64,000 nt of DNA. Origin: Ruminococcus sp. FC2018. Lineage in GTDB: Bacteria > Bacillota > Clostridia > Oscillospirales > Ruminococcaceae. The translations under genes were made by a program, and so were the position numbers. The notes below the pieces were generated by a model that saw only the letters and a program-made list of their open reading frames with translations, did not search any database and was not told the origin of the DNA. Shown here in pieces: positions 53,735 to 62,322 of this stretch. Location: assembly GCF_000621805.1 (NCBI RefSeq), contig NZ_JHXH01000011.1, forward strand, positions 43,365 to 107,364, read 5' to 3'. The first letter of the stretch is position 1, and the number at the start of each line of letters is the position of its first letter.

Positions 53735-55099
53735 ATGAAAGAGAAAAATTCAAGAAAAGGCGCATATATTGCTATCGCAGTTCTTTCTGTAATATCGATC
53801 CTTGTTGCCTGCACAAGCAATAATGAAAGCGCAGAGTCGTCAAAAACGGAAAGATCATCAGTTGTAACCAAGGTATCCGAAAACTCACAGCAGTCAGTTC
53901 AAATATCTTCCGAGAGCGATTCTGACAGCTCGGTTGAGTCAGTATCCACCTATACTTCAGGTAATGCAGTCGCAGGAGTAAGCGATATAAATATTGTCCA
54001 AGCAAGCTCATCAAACACTTCTCTTTCCTCAAAAAGCGTTTTAGTCACTATAGGCAACAAAAAGGTGGATCTGAGCGGTGCATATGTTGTTGACGGAATA
54101 ACAGCAGAGATAATCGGAGGAACTTACCGCTCTGATACAGCAGACCAGAATGTATTTCTTGTAATAAACGGCGGAAAGCTTAAACTGTCAAATGCGGAAA
54201 TAATAAAAACCGGAAACGCTTCCCAAAATGACTCAAAGCGCAGTTCCGATGTTTCGGATGATTACAATTTTTACGGAATCAACTCTATTATACTTGTGGT
54301 CGGTGAAGAAAGCTCTGCTGAAATATCCAACTGTAAGCTGACCTCAGATTGCAGCGGTGCAAATGCAGTATTCTCCACTTCGGGTGCAAAAGTAAACGTA
54401 AATAACGTTCTTGTGTCCACAACAGGAAATTCTTCAAGAGGAGTATATGCTACCTATAACGGTACTATAAATGCCGACCATGTTGACATTACTACGACCG
54501 GAGCGCATTGTGCTCCCATAGCAACAGACAGAGGCGGCGGTAATGTTAACGTTACAAACAGTGTAGTAAAATGCTCAGGCGACGGAAGCCCGTGCATTTA
54601 CTCTACAGGCAACATTAAAGTAGACAACCTCATCGGCACATCCACAGGTTCGCAGGCAGCTGTTATTGAGGGTAAAAATTCAATCACAATGCTTAACTCA
54701 AAACTAACAGCAAGCGGTGGAAACAACGGAGTAATGCTTTATCAGAGTATGTCAGGAGACGCATCTGATAAAGATGCAAAAGCCAGCGTTTCTACTCTTG
54801 AAATGACCAATTCAACCATTACAAACAATTCAAAAGGACCTATGTTCTATATAACAAATACAACCTCTGTCATAAATCTAAATGGCGGCAATACATTGAC
54901 TTCGGAAAACGGCGAACTTGTAAATGCTGCAACAGGAAGATGGGGCAAAGACGGGTCCAACGGCGGAAAGCTGACTATAAACATCGCAAAGGATACACTG
55001 AGCGACAGCATTTCAGCCGACGATATAAGCTCGGTAACAGTACAAACATCAGATAACGGAAGATTTAACGGAAAAACCTCAGGCAACGTAACGACCTGA
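53735..55099 (+). CDS. Beta-helix repeat lipoprotein of unknown function
   Basis: This 454-residue protein has a signal peptide with lipobox LVAC (Cys26), then a Ser/Thr/Glu-rich linker to about residue 100. A long repetitive region of alternating short strands and Asn/Gly/Ser/Thr turns follows (AEISNCKLTSDCSGANAVF, VNVTNSVVKCSGDGSPC, TLEMTNSTITNN). This is the pattern of right-handed parallel beta-helix proteins. No catalytic residues of polysaccharide lyases can be assigned. It is likely anchored outside the membrane, with an adhesive or carbohydrate-binding role possible. AAGGAGATG precedes the ATG, and TATAAT is at 53701-53706 without a clear -35. Confidence 0.7.
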   Translation: MKEKNSRKGAYIAIAVLSVISILVACTSNNESAESSKTERSSVVTKVSENSQQSVQISSESDSDSSVESVSTYTSGNAVAGVSDINIVQASSSNTSLSSKSVLVTIGNKKVDLSGAYVVDGITAEIIGGTYRSDTADQNVFLVINGGKLKLSNAEIIKTGNASQNDSKRSSDVSDDYNFYGINSIILVVGEESSAEISNCKLTSDCSGANAVFSTSGAKVNVNNVLVSTTGNSSRGVYATYNGTINADHVDITTTGAHCAPIATDRGGGNVNVTNSVVKCSGDGSPCIYSTGNIKVDNLIGTSTGSQAAVIEGKNSITMLNSKLTASGGNNGVMLYQSMSGDASDKDAKASVSTLEMTNSTITNNSKGPMFYITNTTSVINLNGGNTLTSENGELVNAATGRWGKDGSNGGKLTINIAKDTLSDSISADDISSVTVQTSDNGRFNGKTSGNVTT

Positions 55100-55108
55100 A
55101 AAACAGCA

Positions 55109-55141
55109 ACGCCTCTTGTGTCACAAATCCACAGGAGGCGT
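55109..55141 (+). terminator. Terminator after the beta-helix lipoprotein gene
   Basis: ACGCCTCTTGTG pairs with CACAGGAGGCGT (one G-T) around a 9-nt loop and is followed by TTTT on the plus strand. It may also slow the converging phosphatase transcript. Confidence 0.85.
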
Positions 55142-55148
55142 TTTCATA

Positions 55149-57302
55149 TTATTGTATCTTTAATCCAAGCATTGTAAGATCATCAAACTGTGAAGCATCA
55201 CCAACAAATTCATCCACTTTTCTCTTAACACCCGAAAGAAGCTGCTGAGGGGACGGATCGTAGTGTTCATTCAAGGCTTTCAGCATACGCTCTGTACCGA
55301 ACAGTTCGTTTTCAGCGTTTGTAGCCTCTACAACTCCATCAGTATACAGGAACATCATATCACCCTTTTCAAGCTTTATTTTATATTCGCTGTACTTCTG
55401 ATTTTCGAAACCGCCAATAACAAAACCGTGCTTATCAATATGCAAGGCAAACTTGCCGTTATTACGTCTTATGGCCGGGTATTCGTGACCGGCATTTGCC
55501 GCCGTGATCGTACCGGTAGAGATCTCAAGGATACCAAGCCAGAGGGTAACAAACATTCCTTCTTCGTTATTCATGCAAACTGCATTATTAGTCATTTCAA
55601 GGATCTTTGCCGGAGAGCTGCATATGGATGCATAATTATTAACAAGGATTTTTGACATCATCATGAACAGTGCCGCAGGAACGCCTTTTCCGGATACGTC
55701 AGCCATAACGATAGCAAGATGATCGTTATCGATAAGGAAGAAATCATAGAAATCTCCGCCCACTTCTTTTGCAGGGTTCATTGTAGCATAAATGTCAAAT
55801 TCCGGTCTGTCCGGGAAAGCCGGGAACAGATTTGGCAGCATATCTGCTTGTATCTTTGTTGCAAGTTCCAGCTCTGTCTTTATTCTTTCCTTTTCTTTGG
55901 TTATATTAGTAATAGTATTGATATATTTTCTTGTTCTTGCAGACAGTGTTTCAAACGCCTGGGCAAGAATTTCTATTTCATCTTTTGTCTTGTATATTTT
56001 TTCCATCTTAAACTCAAGATCGTCGCCGCCTATCTCTGTGATGCGCTTTGTCATATGCTCCACAGGCTTAACGATCCTGTTTGCAAGAAACAGCGCAGAA
56101 CCGCTGCCCAGCAAAAAGATAACTATGATCATCACAAGTGTGGTCTTTTCAGATTTTTTGGCAGCGTCGTTAAAGACGTCCTGAGCATTTTTATTTACTT
56201 TATCATATTCATCCACCATTACTTTGGCGGGCTGTTTAGTGATCTGCTTTTCCACCACCGAGATAATTGACCAGCCAACCGAGTTTATAGGTGCAGCTGA
56301 CATATATAATTCTTTGTCATCAACAGTAATAGTTTTCAGATCTGTCTTGTCTTTAAAAGAACTGTTGACAAAGTCCGCAAGTTCTTTATTTCCGATATTT
56401 CTTATATCTTGTGCCTTATCAGAAGTTTCAGCCTTGAATGTACCTTCCTTCTGAGGCGAGAAAATTACATGACCTTTTTCATTAACAACACAAATGTAAC
56501 CTCCGCCCTCAACTGATGATTCCACATATTGTGCCATTGTATCCAGAAAAAGATCCACTCCGACAACAGCAACAAGTTTACCGTTATGGTAAACAGGCGC
56601 AGAACATACTATTCCGATTTTACCGGTAAAAGCGTCTTTTTCAATATCAGTAAAGAAAACATCACCTTTACTTACAGCTCCGGTATACCATGGTCTTTGT
56701 CTGATAGGAACGTCAACAAGATTTCCACTGCTGTCATATTTATCTGCCGGTCTGTCATCAACCATCAAACAGGTACCGTCAGGCAAAGCCACAAAACATG
56801 AATTAAGCATTTTAGAATTTGAATACAAAGATTCCATCATTCCGCTCATATTACCTATAAGACCGATATATTCCGAGTTTTTAGGATCAACAGAGCTTTC
56901 ATGCAGCAGCTGTTCACAAACTGTACCGTTTTTTGATTTATCGGGAAGAGGAATATCACGCTTTGAAAAGCTTGCGCTGTTATCAAACAGTCCTGCCGCA
57001 AGATTCTGAAGGGTCTTGACATCCTTTATGGCATCGGAAAACATATCATTTGCTATATAAGCTTGCTCCGCAGTAGATTTTATAAGAGTCTTATTTACTA
57101 CCTGTTCCATTGTACTTTCAGATATGGAATTGATCTTATCCTGCTGTTCAGAGGAAGCATCCCCGACAATTTTTTTCAGCTGCCTGCCCTGATATACAGA
57201 AACTGCTCCGAAAACCGCAAGAACAGCAATGATCGTAACTATAACAAGATTTATGATTTTTTGCTGCAATCCGCCAAATTTAAATTTCCATATCTTTTTC
57301 AT
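55149..57302 (-). CDS. Sensor PP2C-type (SpoIIE/RsbU) phosphatase with dCache and HAMP domains
   Basis: This 717-residue membrane protein has one helix near residues 13-37, an extracellular dCache-like domain (RPWYTGAVSKGDVFFTDIE, VVGVDLFLDTMAQYV), a second helix near 370-390, a HAMP segment, a coiled coil (ATKIQADMLPNLFP) and a SpoIIE phosphatase domain. Metal-binding motifs are GGDFYDFF, VMADVSGKGVPAAL, FLYTDGVVEA and QFDDLTML. Such proteins dephosphorylate anti-sigma-factor antagonists in response to outside ligands. No antagonist or sigma gene lies nearby. GGGAG precedes the ATG at 57302. Confidence 0.9.
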   Translation of the reverse strand: MKKIWKFKFGGLQQKIINLVIVTIIAVLAVFGAVSVYQGRQLKKIVGDASSEQQDKINSISESTMEQVVNKTLIKSTAEQAYIANDMFSDAIKDVKTLQNLAAGLFDNSASFSKRDIPLPDKSKNGTVCEQLLHESSVDPKNSEYIGLIGNMSGMMESLYSNSKMLNSCFVALPDGTCLMVDDRPADKYDSSGNLVDVPIRQRPWYTGAVSKGDVFFTDIEKDAFTGKIGIVCSAPVYHNGKLVAVVGVDLFLDTMAQYVESSVEGGGYICVVNEKGHVIFSPQKEGTFKAETSDKAQDIRNIGNKELADFVNSSFKDKTDLKTITVDDKELYMSAAPINSVGWSIISVVEKQITKQPAKVMVDEYDKVNKNAQDVFNDAAKKSEKTTLVMIIVIFLLGSGSALFLANRIVKPVEHMTKRITEIGGDDLEFKMEKIYKTKDEIEILAQAFETLSARTRKYINTITNITKEKERIKTELELATKIQADMLPNLFPAFPDRPEFDIYATMNPAKEVGGDFYDFFLIDNDHLAIVMADVSGKGVPAALFMMMSKILVNNYASICSSPAKILEMTNNAVCMNNEEGMFVTLWLGILEISTGTITAANAGHEYPAIRRNNGKFALHIDKHGFVIGGFENQKYSEYKIKLEKGDMMFLYTDGVVEATNAENELFGTERMLKALNEHYDPSPQQLLSGVKRKVDEFVGDASQFDDLTMLGLKIQ

Positions 57303-57344
57303 ATCCGTCACTCCCAAAAAGATAATTAACACTTTCTGATGTTT

Positions 57345-57373
57345 ATTATAGCATTTTTTAAGCAATTCGTCAA
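57345..57373 (-). promoter_or_regulatory. Promoter of the sensor phosphatase gene
   Basis: Minus-strand TTGACG (57368-57373), 17 bp and TATAAT (57345-57350). Confidence 0.82.
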
Positions 57374-57377
57374 ATAA

Positions 57378-57408
57378 AAAAGAGACGTATTTTTACTACA
57401 TCTCTTTT
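57378..57408 (-). terminator. Terminator after scfB
   Basis: On the minus strand AAAAGAGA-GTA pairs with TAC-TCTCTTTT (one mismatch) around a 7-nt loop and runs into a T-tract. Confidence 0.8.
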
Positions 57409-57414
57409 CAAAAA

Positions 57415-58788
57415 TCATTCTGCCGTGTCCATCATGGAGAGTGCCTTCATCAGAATTGCACATTCAAGGCGTTTTTTCTGTATCTCACAGCTTAATTTAT
57501 AAGCATTATGAATATCACCGGCGTATATATAGTTGTTTGCATTACATCCGCCGCTGCAATAGAACTTCGCCCAGCATTTTTTGCATTCAGGCTTGGAGTA
57601 GACGTGAGCCGAAGCAAAAACCTTTTTCATTTCCATGTCAAAAGTGTTGTCGTTAAGGCTTCCCATTTTGTACTCCTCATTACCTACAAACTGGTGACAA
57701 GGATATATATCGCCGTTTGGAGCAATGGCAACATACTCGTTGCCGCAGCCACAGCCACGCAAACGTTTTATTGCGCATGGACCCTGGTCAAGGTCAAGCA
57801 TAAAATGGAAGAAATTTATAAAACCGCCGTTTTCTCTTACTTTTGTGATCTTCTCCATCAACGCATCATATTCGTCAAATATTCTTGGCAGATCCTCCTG
57901 AGTTATAGCATAAGGCATTTCAGGGTCAGCCATTACAGGCTCAACAGATATCTGGTCAAAGCCTTGCTCATAAAGATGCATTACGTCATTTGAAAAATCA
58001 AGGTTGTACTTTGTATATGTACCCCTGACATACCAGTCTTTATCGTTACCACGGGCATCTACAAGCTTTTTAAAGTTAGGAAGGATCCTGTCATAGCTGC
58101 CTGAACCGTCAACACGGACTCTCAGTCTGTCGTTGACTTCTTTTCTTCCGTCTATGGAAAGTACAACATTGTTCATCTCTTTGTTAATAAACTCAATCAT
58201 ATCATCATCAAGAAGAACGCCGTTTGTGGTTATGGTAAATCTGAACTTTTTATTCGCCTCGGCTTCTCTTGACCGCCCATATTCAACGATCTTTTTCACA
58301 ACATCAAAGTTCAGCGTGGGCTCTCCGCCGAAGAAATCAAGCTCAAGGAACTTCCTGTCTGCTGAATGCTCAATAAGAAAATCAATAGCCTTTTTTCCAG
58401 TTTCAAGGCTCATAAGCATTCTTCCCTCTTTATAATCTCCGGTTGAGGCAAAGCAATACTTACATCTCAGATTGCAGTCATGAGAAACGTGCAGGCACAT
58501 TGCCTTCACAGGTGAAGCTACAGAGGTCAATGCAAACTTTTCATAATCGTCCTCGGAAAACAGTATCTTGTCATTATAAAGAGATACTATTTCTTCGTAA
58601 CATTCAACAATCTCATCTTTATCATACTTGCCGCTTAATTTGTCAATTACATCTGCCGGGCACTTTTCTTCAAAAGGCGGCTGTACAATATCCAGCAGGT
58701 CAAAGGTCAGGTCATCGACAATATGAACTCCACCGCTGTTGACATCCAGCACAATATTGTGACCGGAAAGTTTATACTTGTGTATCAT
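57415..58788 (-). CDS. scfB: SCIFF peptide radical SAM maturase
   Basis: This 457-residue radical SAM/SPASM enzyme would make thioether crosslinks in the SCIFF peptide encoded just upstream. An N-terminal precursor-binding domain spans about residues 1-90. The radical SAM cluster motif CNLRCKYC has Cys105, 109 and 112, with GGEP at 154-157. The SPASM part has Cys338, 346, 348, 364, 402, 405, 411, 415 and 434 for two auxiliary clusters. Length and spacing fit the TIGR03974 family. AGGAGG precedes the ATG. A terminator-like hairpin lies between scfA and scfB. Confidence 0.95.
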   Translation of the reverse strand: MIHKYKLSGHNIVLDVNSGGVHIVDDLTFDLLDIVQPPFEEKCPADVIDKLSGKYDKDEIVECYEEIVSLYNDKILFSEDDYEKFALTSVASPVKAMCLHVSHDCNLRCKYCFASTGDYKEGRMLMSLETGKKAIDFLIEHSADRKFLELDFFGGEPTLNFDVVKKIVEYGRSREAEANKKFRFTITTNGVLLDDDMIEFINKEMNNVVLSIDGRKEVNDRLRVRVDGSGSYDRILPNFKKLVDARGNDKDWYVRGTYTKYNLDFSNDVMHLYEQGFDQISVEPVMADPEMPYAITQEDLPRIFDEYDALMEKITKVRENGGFINFFHFMLDLDQGPCAIKRLRGCGCGNEYVAIAPNGDIYPCHQFVGNEEYKMGSLNDNTFDMEMKKVFASAHVYSKPECKKCWAKFYCSGGCNANNYIYAGDIHNAYKLSCEIQKKRLECAILMKALSMMDTAE

Positions 58789-58830
58789 TTTACATCCTCC
58801 GATAACAGATCATATAAAACAGCAAAAATT

Positions 58831-58854
58831 AAAGGGACATAAAAATGCCCCTTT
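58831..58854 (-). terminator. Hairpin between scfA and scfB (partial terminator)
   Basis: On the minus strand AAAGGGGCAT pairs with ATGTCCCTTT (one mismatch) around a 4-nt loop, followed by AATTTTTG. It would let most transcripts stop after the precursor gene, giving more peptide than maturase. Confidence 0.75.
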
Positions 58855-58872
58855 AGTAAGTTGCTCTGATTA

Positions 58873-59016
58873 TCAAGCTTCTCTCTCGCACTTCTGGTTA
58901 GCTACTGTGCAGGAAGTTTTGCAAGCTGACTGGCATGAAGCCTGGCACTTACCGCAGCCGCCCTTTTCAGCGCTCTTTTTAAGATTAGCCTTATTTATAG
59001 TTTTAATGTGTTTCAT
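58873..59016 (-). CDS. scfA: SCIFF (six cysteines in forty-five residues) precursor peptide
   Basis: This 47-residue peptide starts MKHIKTINKANLKKSAEKGG and ends CTVANQKCEREA. Its six cysteines are at 21, 24, 28, 32, 36 and 43, the TIGR03973 pattern. Cys32 and Thr37 occupy the positions reported as crosslinked in the Clostridium thermocellum homologue. GGAGGT lies 7 nt before the ATG. The peptide is a ranthipeptide-type RiPP precursor of unsettled function, nearly universal in Clostridia. A terminator hairpin and then scfB follow. Confidence 0.96.
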   Translation of the reverse strand: MKHIKTINKANLKKSAEKGGCGKCQASCQSACKTSCTVANQKCEREA

Positions 59017-59045
59017 ACAAATTACCTCCAAAACTTATTTTTATA

Positions 59046-59054
59046 ATTATATCA
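59046..59054 (-). promoter_or_regulatory. Extended -10 promoter of scfA
   Basis: On the minus strand TGATATAAT forms an extended -10 about 30 bp before the scfA ATG. No good -35 is seen. A perfect palindrome CGAATATTCG (59096-59105) lies about 40 bp upstream and could bind a regulator. Confidence 0.6.
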
Positions 59055-59115
59055 TATACACAGAATACATTTATAAATTTTTTGTTAACTAAAAACGAAT
59101 ATTCGGTGATAAGCA

Positions 59116-59517
59116 TTATAATTTACCATTTTTCGCATTAACTCCCAGTATTCCTCCAAGTCCGGAACACATAAGGGTAAGGATAAGTTTGGATGGAAGC
59201 GAGATGCTCTGGGTTGCTTTAGCAAAAAAGTGGCTTACCAGAATTATTATCAAAAACACGAAAACTCCGCATAGTATTCCCATTATAAGCCCGTTTCTTC
59301 GATGCTTTTTGCCGCTAACATAACCGCCCGAGAATGCGCCGACGCAAAGAGCAAAGGTTGACATAGCTGAAAGGATCATGTCAGTAGCGTCGATTTTAGC
59401 AACAAAAAAGCCTAATAACATTATTACTGCAACGGTAACAGCGCAGGATAGCAACGCAGAACCGAATGCTGTTGAGGCAGCCACTTTTTTATTTCCGAAT
59501 AATCTGCTGTTACGCAT
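59116..59517 (-). CDS. TIGR04086-family membrane protein
   Basis: This 133-residue protein has four predicted membrane helices (about 18-40, 47-66, 74-97 and 108-128) and a basic loop GKKHRRNG. It matches the TIGR04086 family by length, topology and position between yajC and scfA. Function is unknown. Its constant place beside the SCIFF genes suggests a possible part in export or handling of the peptide, which is inference. Confidence 0.8.
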   Translation of the reverse strand: MRNSRLFGNKKVAASTAFGSALLSCAVTVAVIMLLGFFVAKIDATDMILSAMSTFALCVGAFSGGYVSGKKHRRNGLIMGILCGVFVFLIIILVSHFFAKATQSISLPSKLILTLMCSGLGGILGVNAKNGKL

Positions 59518-59565
59518 AGTTATATCCCCTCACAGATAAGATATAACATTTTATTCACTGCGCAG

Positions 59566-59595
59566 CAAAAAAAGAACTGCATCAAGTGCAGTTCT
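59566..59595 (-). terminator. Terminator after yajC
   Basis: On the minus strand AGAACTGCA and TGCAGTTCT form a 9-bp stem with a 5-nt loop, followed by seven T. Confidence 0.92.
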
Positions 59596-59604
59596 CAGAT
59601 AATA

Positions 59605-59913
59605 TCAGCTGTCGTGTTCTGTCTCGTTTTTAGCAATCGCCCACTTTTTAACACGTATCTTACTTCTGTCTCCGCCGGTCTCAATAACAACAGTATCCTC
59701 TTTTATCGAGAAAACGATACCAACGATACCACCGTTTGTTACAACTTCATCGCCGACCTCAAGATTATCTCTCATCTGCTGGTCCTTCTTTTCCTGCTTT
59801 TTCTGAGGTCTTAAAATAAGAAGATAGAAAAAAGCAAAAATAGCTACCAACGGAAGAAATGTCAGAAGCAGAGATCCAACAGATGCTTGCTGCTCTGCAA
59901 GTACACTGAACAT
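59605..59913 (-). CDS. yajC: Preprotein translocase subunit YajC
   Basis: This 102-residue protein has one N-terminal membrane helix (about residues 13-35), the conserved LLILRPQKKQEKK and the cytoplasmic part LEVGDEVVTNGGIVGIV. YajC associates with SecDF in the Sec system. GGAGG precedes the ATG, and promoter and terminator show it is a single-gene unit. Confidence 0.95.
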   Translation of the reverse strand: MFSVLAEQQASVGSLLLTFLPLVAIFAFFYLLILRPQKKQEKKDQQMRDNLEVGDEVVTNGGIVGIVFSIKEDTVVIETGGDRSKIRVKKWAIAKNETEHDS

Positions 59914-59945
59914 AATTATTTTACCTCCATACTAAAACTAAAAAG

Positions 59946-59974
59946 ATTATATCAGATATTTACAATAAAATCAA
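59946..59974 (-). promoter_or_regulatory. Promoter of yajC
   Basis: Minus-strand TTGATT (59969-59974), 17 bp and TATAAT (59946-59951), with TG one base before the -10 (extended -10). Confidence 0.8.
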
Positions 59975-59996
59975 TAGAAAATCAAAAATTTTACTT

Positions 59997-61388
59997 TTAT
60001 TTCGCATTTTTATTTTTTATGAACTTATCGATCTGGGCAGCTGCGCTCTTTCCTGCGCCCATAGCCAGAATAACAGTAGCTGCACCTGTAACCGCATCTC
60101 CACCGGCATAAACGCCCTCTTTAGTCGTCGAATGTGCCTCATCTACAACAAGGCAGCCTCGCTTATTGACCTCAAGCCCAGGTGTAGTTTTCTTGATAAG
60201 CGGGTTTGGTGATGTACCTATCGCCATGATAACAGTATCTACTTTTATGGTGTGCTCCGATCCTTTGATCTCAATAGGTGATCTTCTTCCGCTTTCATCA
60301 GGCTCACCAAGCTCCATGCTTACTACTTCAAGTTCGCTTACACGGTCATTTTCGTCTCCTATTATTCTTACAGGATTGTTAAGAACATGGAACTCTATGC
60401 CCTCTTCAATAGCGTGGTGAACTTCCTCTTTACGTGCAGGGAGCTCGTCCATTGAACGTCTGTAAACAACATATACGTTTTCAGCACCCATACGCTTTGC
60501 AGATCTTGCGGAGTCCATTGCAACGTTTCCTCCGCCTACGACCGCAACGCTTTTAGATTTTAACAGTGGCGTATCATAGCCGTCTTTATAGGCTTTCATC
60601 AGGTTTATCCTTGTAAGATATTCATTTGCGGAATATACGCCGATAAGGCTTTCGCCCTCAATGCCCATAAACCTGGGAAGACCTGCACCGGAACCGATAA
60701 ATACCGCCTCATTGCCCATCTCAATAAGCTCGTCCACCGAAAGGACCTTGCCAATAACCATATTGGTCATTATCTTAACGCCTATATCTTCAAGGGCTTT
60801 AATCTCTTTTTTTACAATTTCCTTTGGCAGCCTGAACTCGGGAATGCCATACATAAGCACTCCTCCGGCAGTGTGGAAAGCCTCGTATATGGTCACCTCA
60901 TAACCCTGCTTTGCCAGATCACCTGCTGCTGTAAGGCTTGAAGGACCGGCACCAACGACAGCGACCTTGTGTCCGTTTGGTTCAGGACGCTCAGCCGATT
61001 TCTGCTTGTCCATCATATAATCCGCACAGAATCTTTCAAGTCTGCCGATACCCACAGGTTCGCCCTTTATTCCACGTACACACTTGCCTTCACACTGGTT
61101 TTCCTGTGGGCAGACCCGTCCGCAGACAGCAGGCAAAGCATTTGTGCTTTTTATAATATCGTATGCTTCTTCAAACTTGCCCTCAGCCACTTTAGCGATG
61201 AACTCAGGGATCCTTACGTTTACCGGACAGCCTGTAGTACAAGGCTTATTCTTGCAGTTAAGGCACCTTGCTGCCTCTTTCATAGCTTCCTGAGCTGTAT
61301 ATCCCAGGGTCACCTCTTTGAAATTACGTATACGCTCCTGTGGCTTTTGCTCTGCAATGGGAGTTTTTGTCAAAGTCATATCAGCCAT
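59997..61388 (-). CDS. nfnB: NfnAB large subunit (NADPH-dependent ferredoxin:NAD+ transhydrogenase; GltA-like)
   Basis: This 463-residue flavoprotein has two N-terminal 4Fe-4S cysteine sets (CLNCKNKPCTTGCP and CGRVCPQENQCEGKC). The FAD motif is VVGAGPSSLTAAGDLA, and the NADPH site is VVGGGNVAMDSARSAKRMG. It is often annotated as glutamate synthase small subunit, but no large glutamate synthase gene is present and the small Nfn subunit overlaps it by 8 bp. Electron bifurcation between NADPH, NAD+ and ferredoxin is therefore favoured. Confidence 0.9.
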   Translation of the reverse strand: MADMTLTKTPIAEQKPQERIRNFKEVTLGYTAQEAMKEAARCLNCKNKPCTTGCPVNVRIPEFIAKVAEGKFEEAYDIIKSTNALPAVCGRVCPQENQCEGKCVRGIKGEPVGIGRLERFCADYMMDKQKSAERPEPNGHKVAVVGAGPSSLTAAGDLAKQGYEVTIYEAFHTAGGVLMYGIPEFRLPKEIVKKEIKALEDIGVKIMTNMVIGKVLSVDELIEMGNEAVFIGSGAGLPRFMGIEGESLIGVYSANEYLTRINLMKAYKDGYDTPLLKSKSVAVVGGGNVAMDSARSAKRMGAENVYVVYRRSMDELPARKEEVHHAIEEGIEFHVLNNPVRIIGDENDRVSELEVVSMELGEPDESGRRSPIEIKGSEHTIKVDTVIMAIGTSPNPLIKKTTPGLEVNKRGCLVVDEAHSTTKEGVYAGGDAVTGAATVILAMGAGKSAAAQIDKFIKNKNAK

Positions 61389-62220
61389 TTCTCTTTCCTC
61401 CCGTTAATCTGCAAATATGCTCTGCTTCTTGCTCTTTATAAGTGGAATTTCTCTTCATAAGCTCATCAAAATCCACCTGATGACCGTCAAAGTCAGGTCC
61501 GTCTACACAAGCATATCTGATCTTTCCGCCCACAGTAACACGGCAGCCGCCGCACATACCGGTTCCGTCTATCATAATAGGATTGAGCGAAACAAGGGTT
61601 TTTATACCATATGGTTCTGTGGTGCGTGAAACAAATTTCATCATAACTACCGGACCGATCGCAACAACCTCATCATATTTGTTGCCGGACTCGATAAGCT
61701 CTTTAAGTTTATCGGTAACAAAACCTTTTGAGCCGTAGCTTCCGTCATCTGTACAAATATACAGGTTATTCGACACCGCCTTCATCTCATCCTCAAGAAT
61801 AACAATATCCTTGTTTCGGAAACCTGCAATAATATCTACATCAACGCCCATATTGAACAGCTTTTTGGCCTGAGGATAGGCAATAGCGCAGCCAACACCG
61901 CCGCCTACGACCGCAACTTTCTTAATGCCATCTTCATACTCGGTTGCAACGCCAAGAGGACCGGCAACATCACTTATACAGTCACCTACACCAAGTTTTA
62001 CAAGTTTCAACGTACTTGCCCCAACGGTCTGAACAACAATAGTGATCGTACCGGCTTGTCTGTCATAATCAGAAATGGTAAGCGGTATACGCTCACCGAA
62101 CTCATCTACCCTGAAGATAATAAACTGTCCCGCTTCAGCTTTTGCTGCGATAAAAGGAGCCTGTATTTCAAACAGAACAACATTTTCATTAAGCTGCTTT
62201 TTCTTTAAGATCTTAAACAT
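61381..62220 (-). CDS. nfnA: NfnAB small subunit (FAD/NAD-binding, 2Fe-2S)
   Basis: This 279-residue protein of the dihydroorotate dehydrogenase electron-transfer family has the FAD domain (GQFIIFRVDEFGERIPLTIS), the NAD-binding VVGGGVGCAIAYPQAK and the 2Fe-2S site MIDGTGMCGGCRV with a later CVDGPDFDGHQVD. In NfnAB it carries the bifurcation partner FAD and NAD(H) site. GGAGG lies 8 nt before the ATG at 62220. A promoter is at 62263-62291. Confidence 0.92.
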   Translation of the reverse strand: MFKILKKKQLNENVVLFEIQAPFIAAKAEAGQFIIFRVDEFGERIPLTISDYDRQAGTITIVVQTVGASTLKLVKLGVGDCISDVAGPLGVATEYEDGIKKVAVVGGGVGCAIAYPQAKKLFNMGVDVDIIAGFRNKDIVILEDEMKAVSNNLYICTDDGSYGSKGFVTDKLKELIESGNKYDEVVAIGPVVMMKFVSRTTEPYGIKTLVSLNPIMIDGTGMCGGCRVTVGGKIRYACVDGPDFDGHQVDFDELMKRNSTYKEQEAEHICRLTGGKRNG

Positions 62221-62262
62221 CAACAGATCCTCCTGACATAAGAAAATAACTTGTCATTGTGT

Positions 62263-62291
62263 ATTATAATACATTTTTGTAAAAAATACAA
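62263..62291 (-). promoter_or_regulatory. Promoter of nfnAB
   Basis: Minus-strand TTGTAT (62286-62291), 17 bp and TATAAT (62263-62268). Confidence 0.72.
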
Positions 62292-62322
62292 TAGTTTTTT
62301 CTAAAAACAGCTTTTTTATGTG

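Noticed and set aside
59997..62220. Glutamate synthase (GOGAT) small subunit
   Set aside because: No large subunit is present; the overlapping 2Fe-2S/FAD gene fits the Nfn pair instead.
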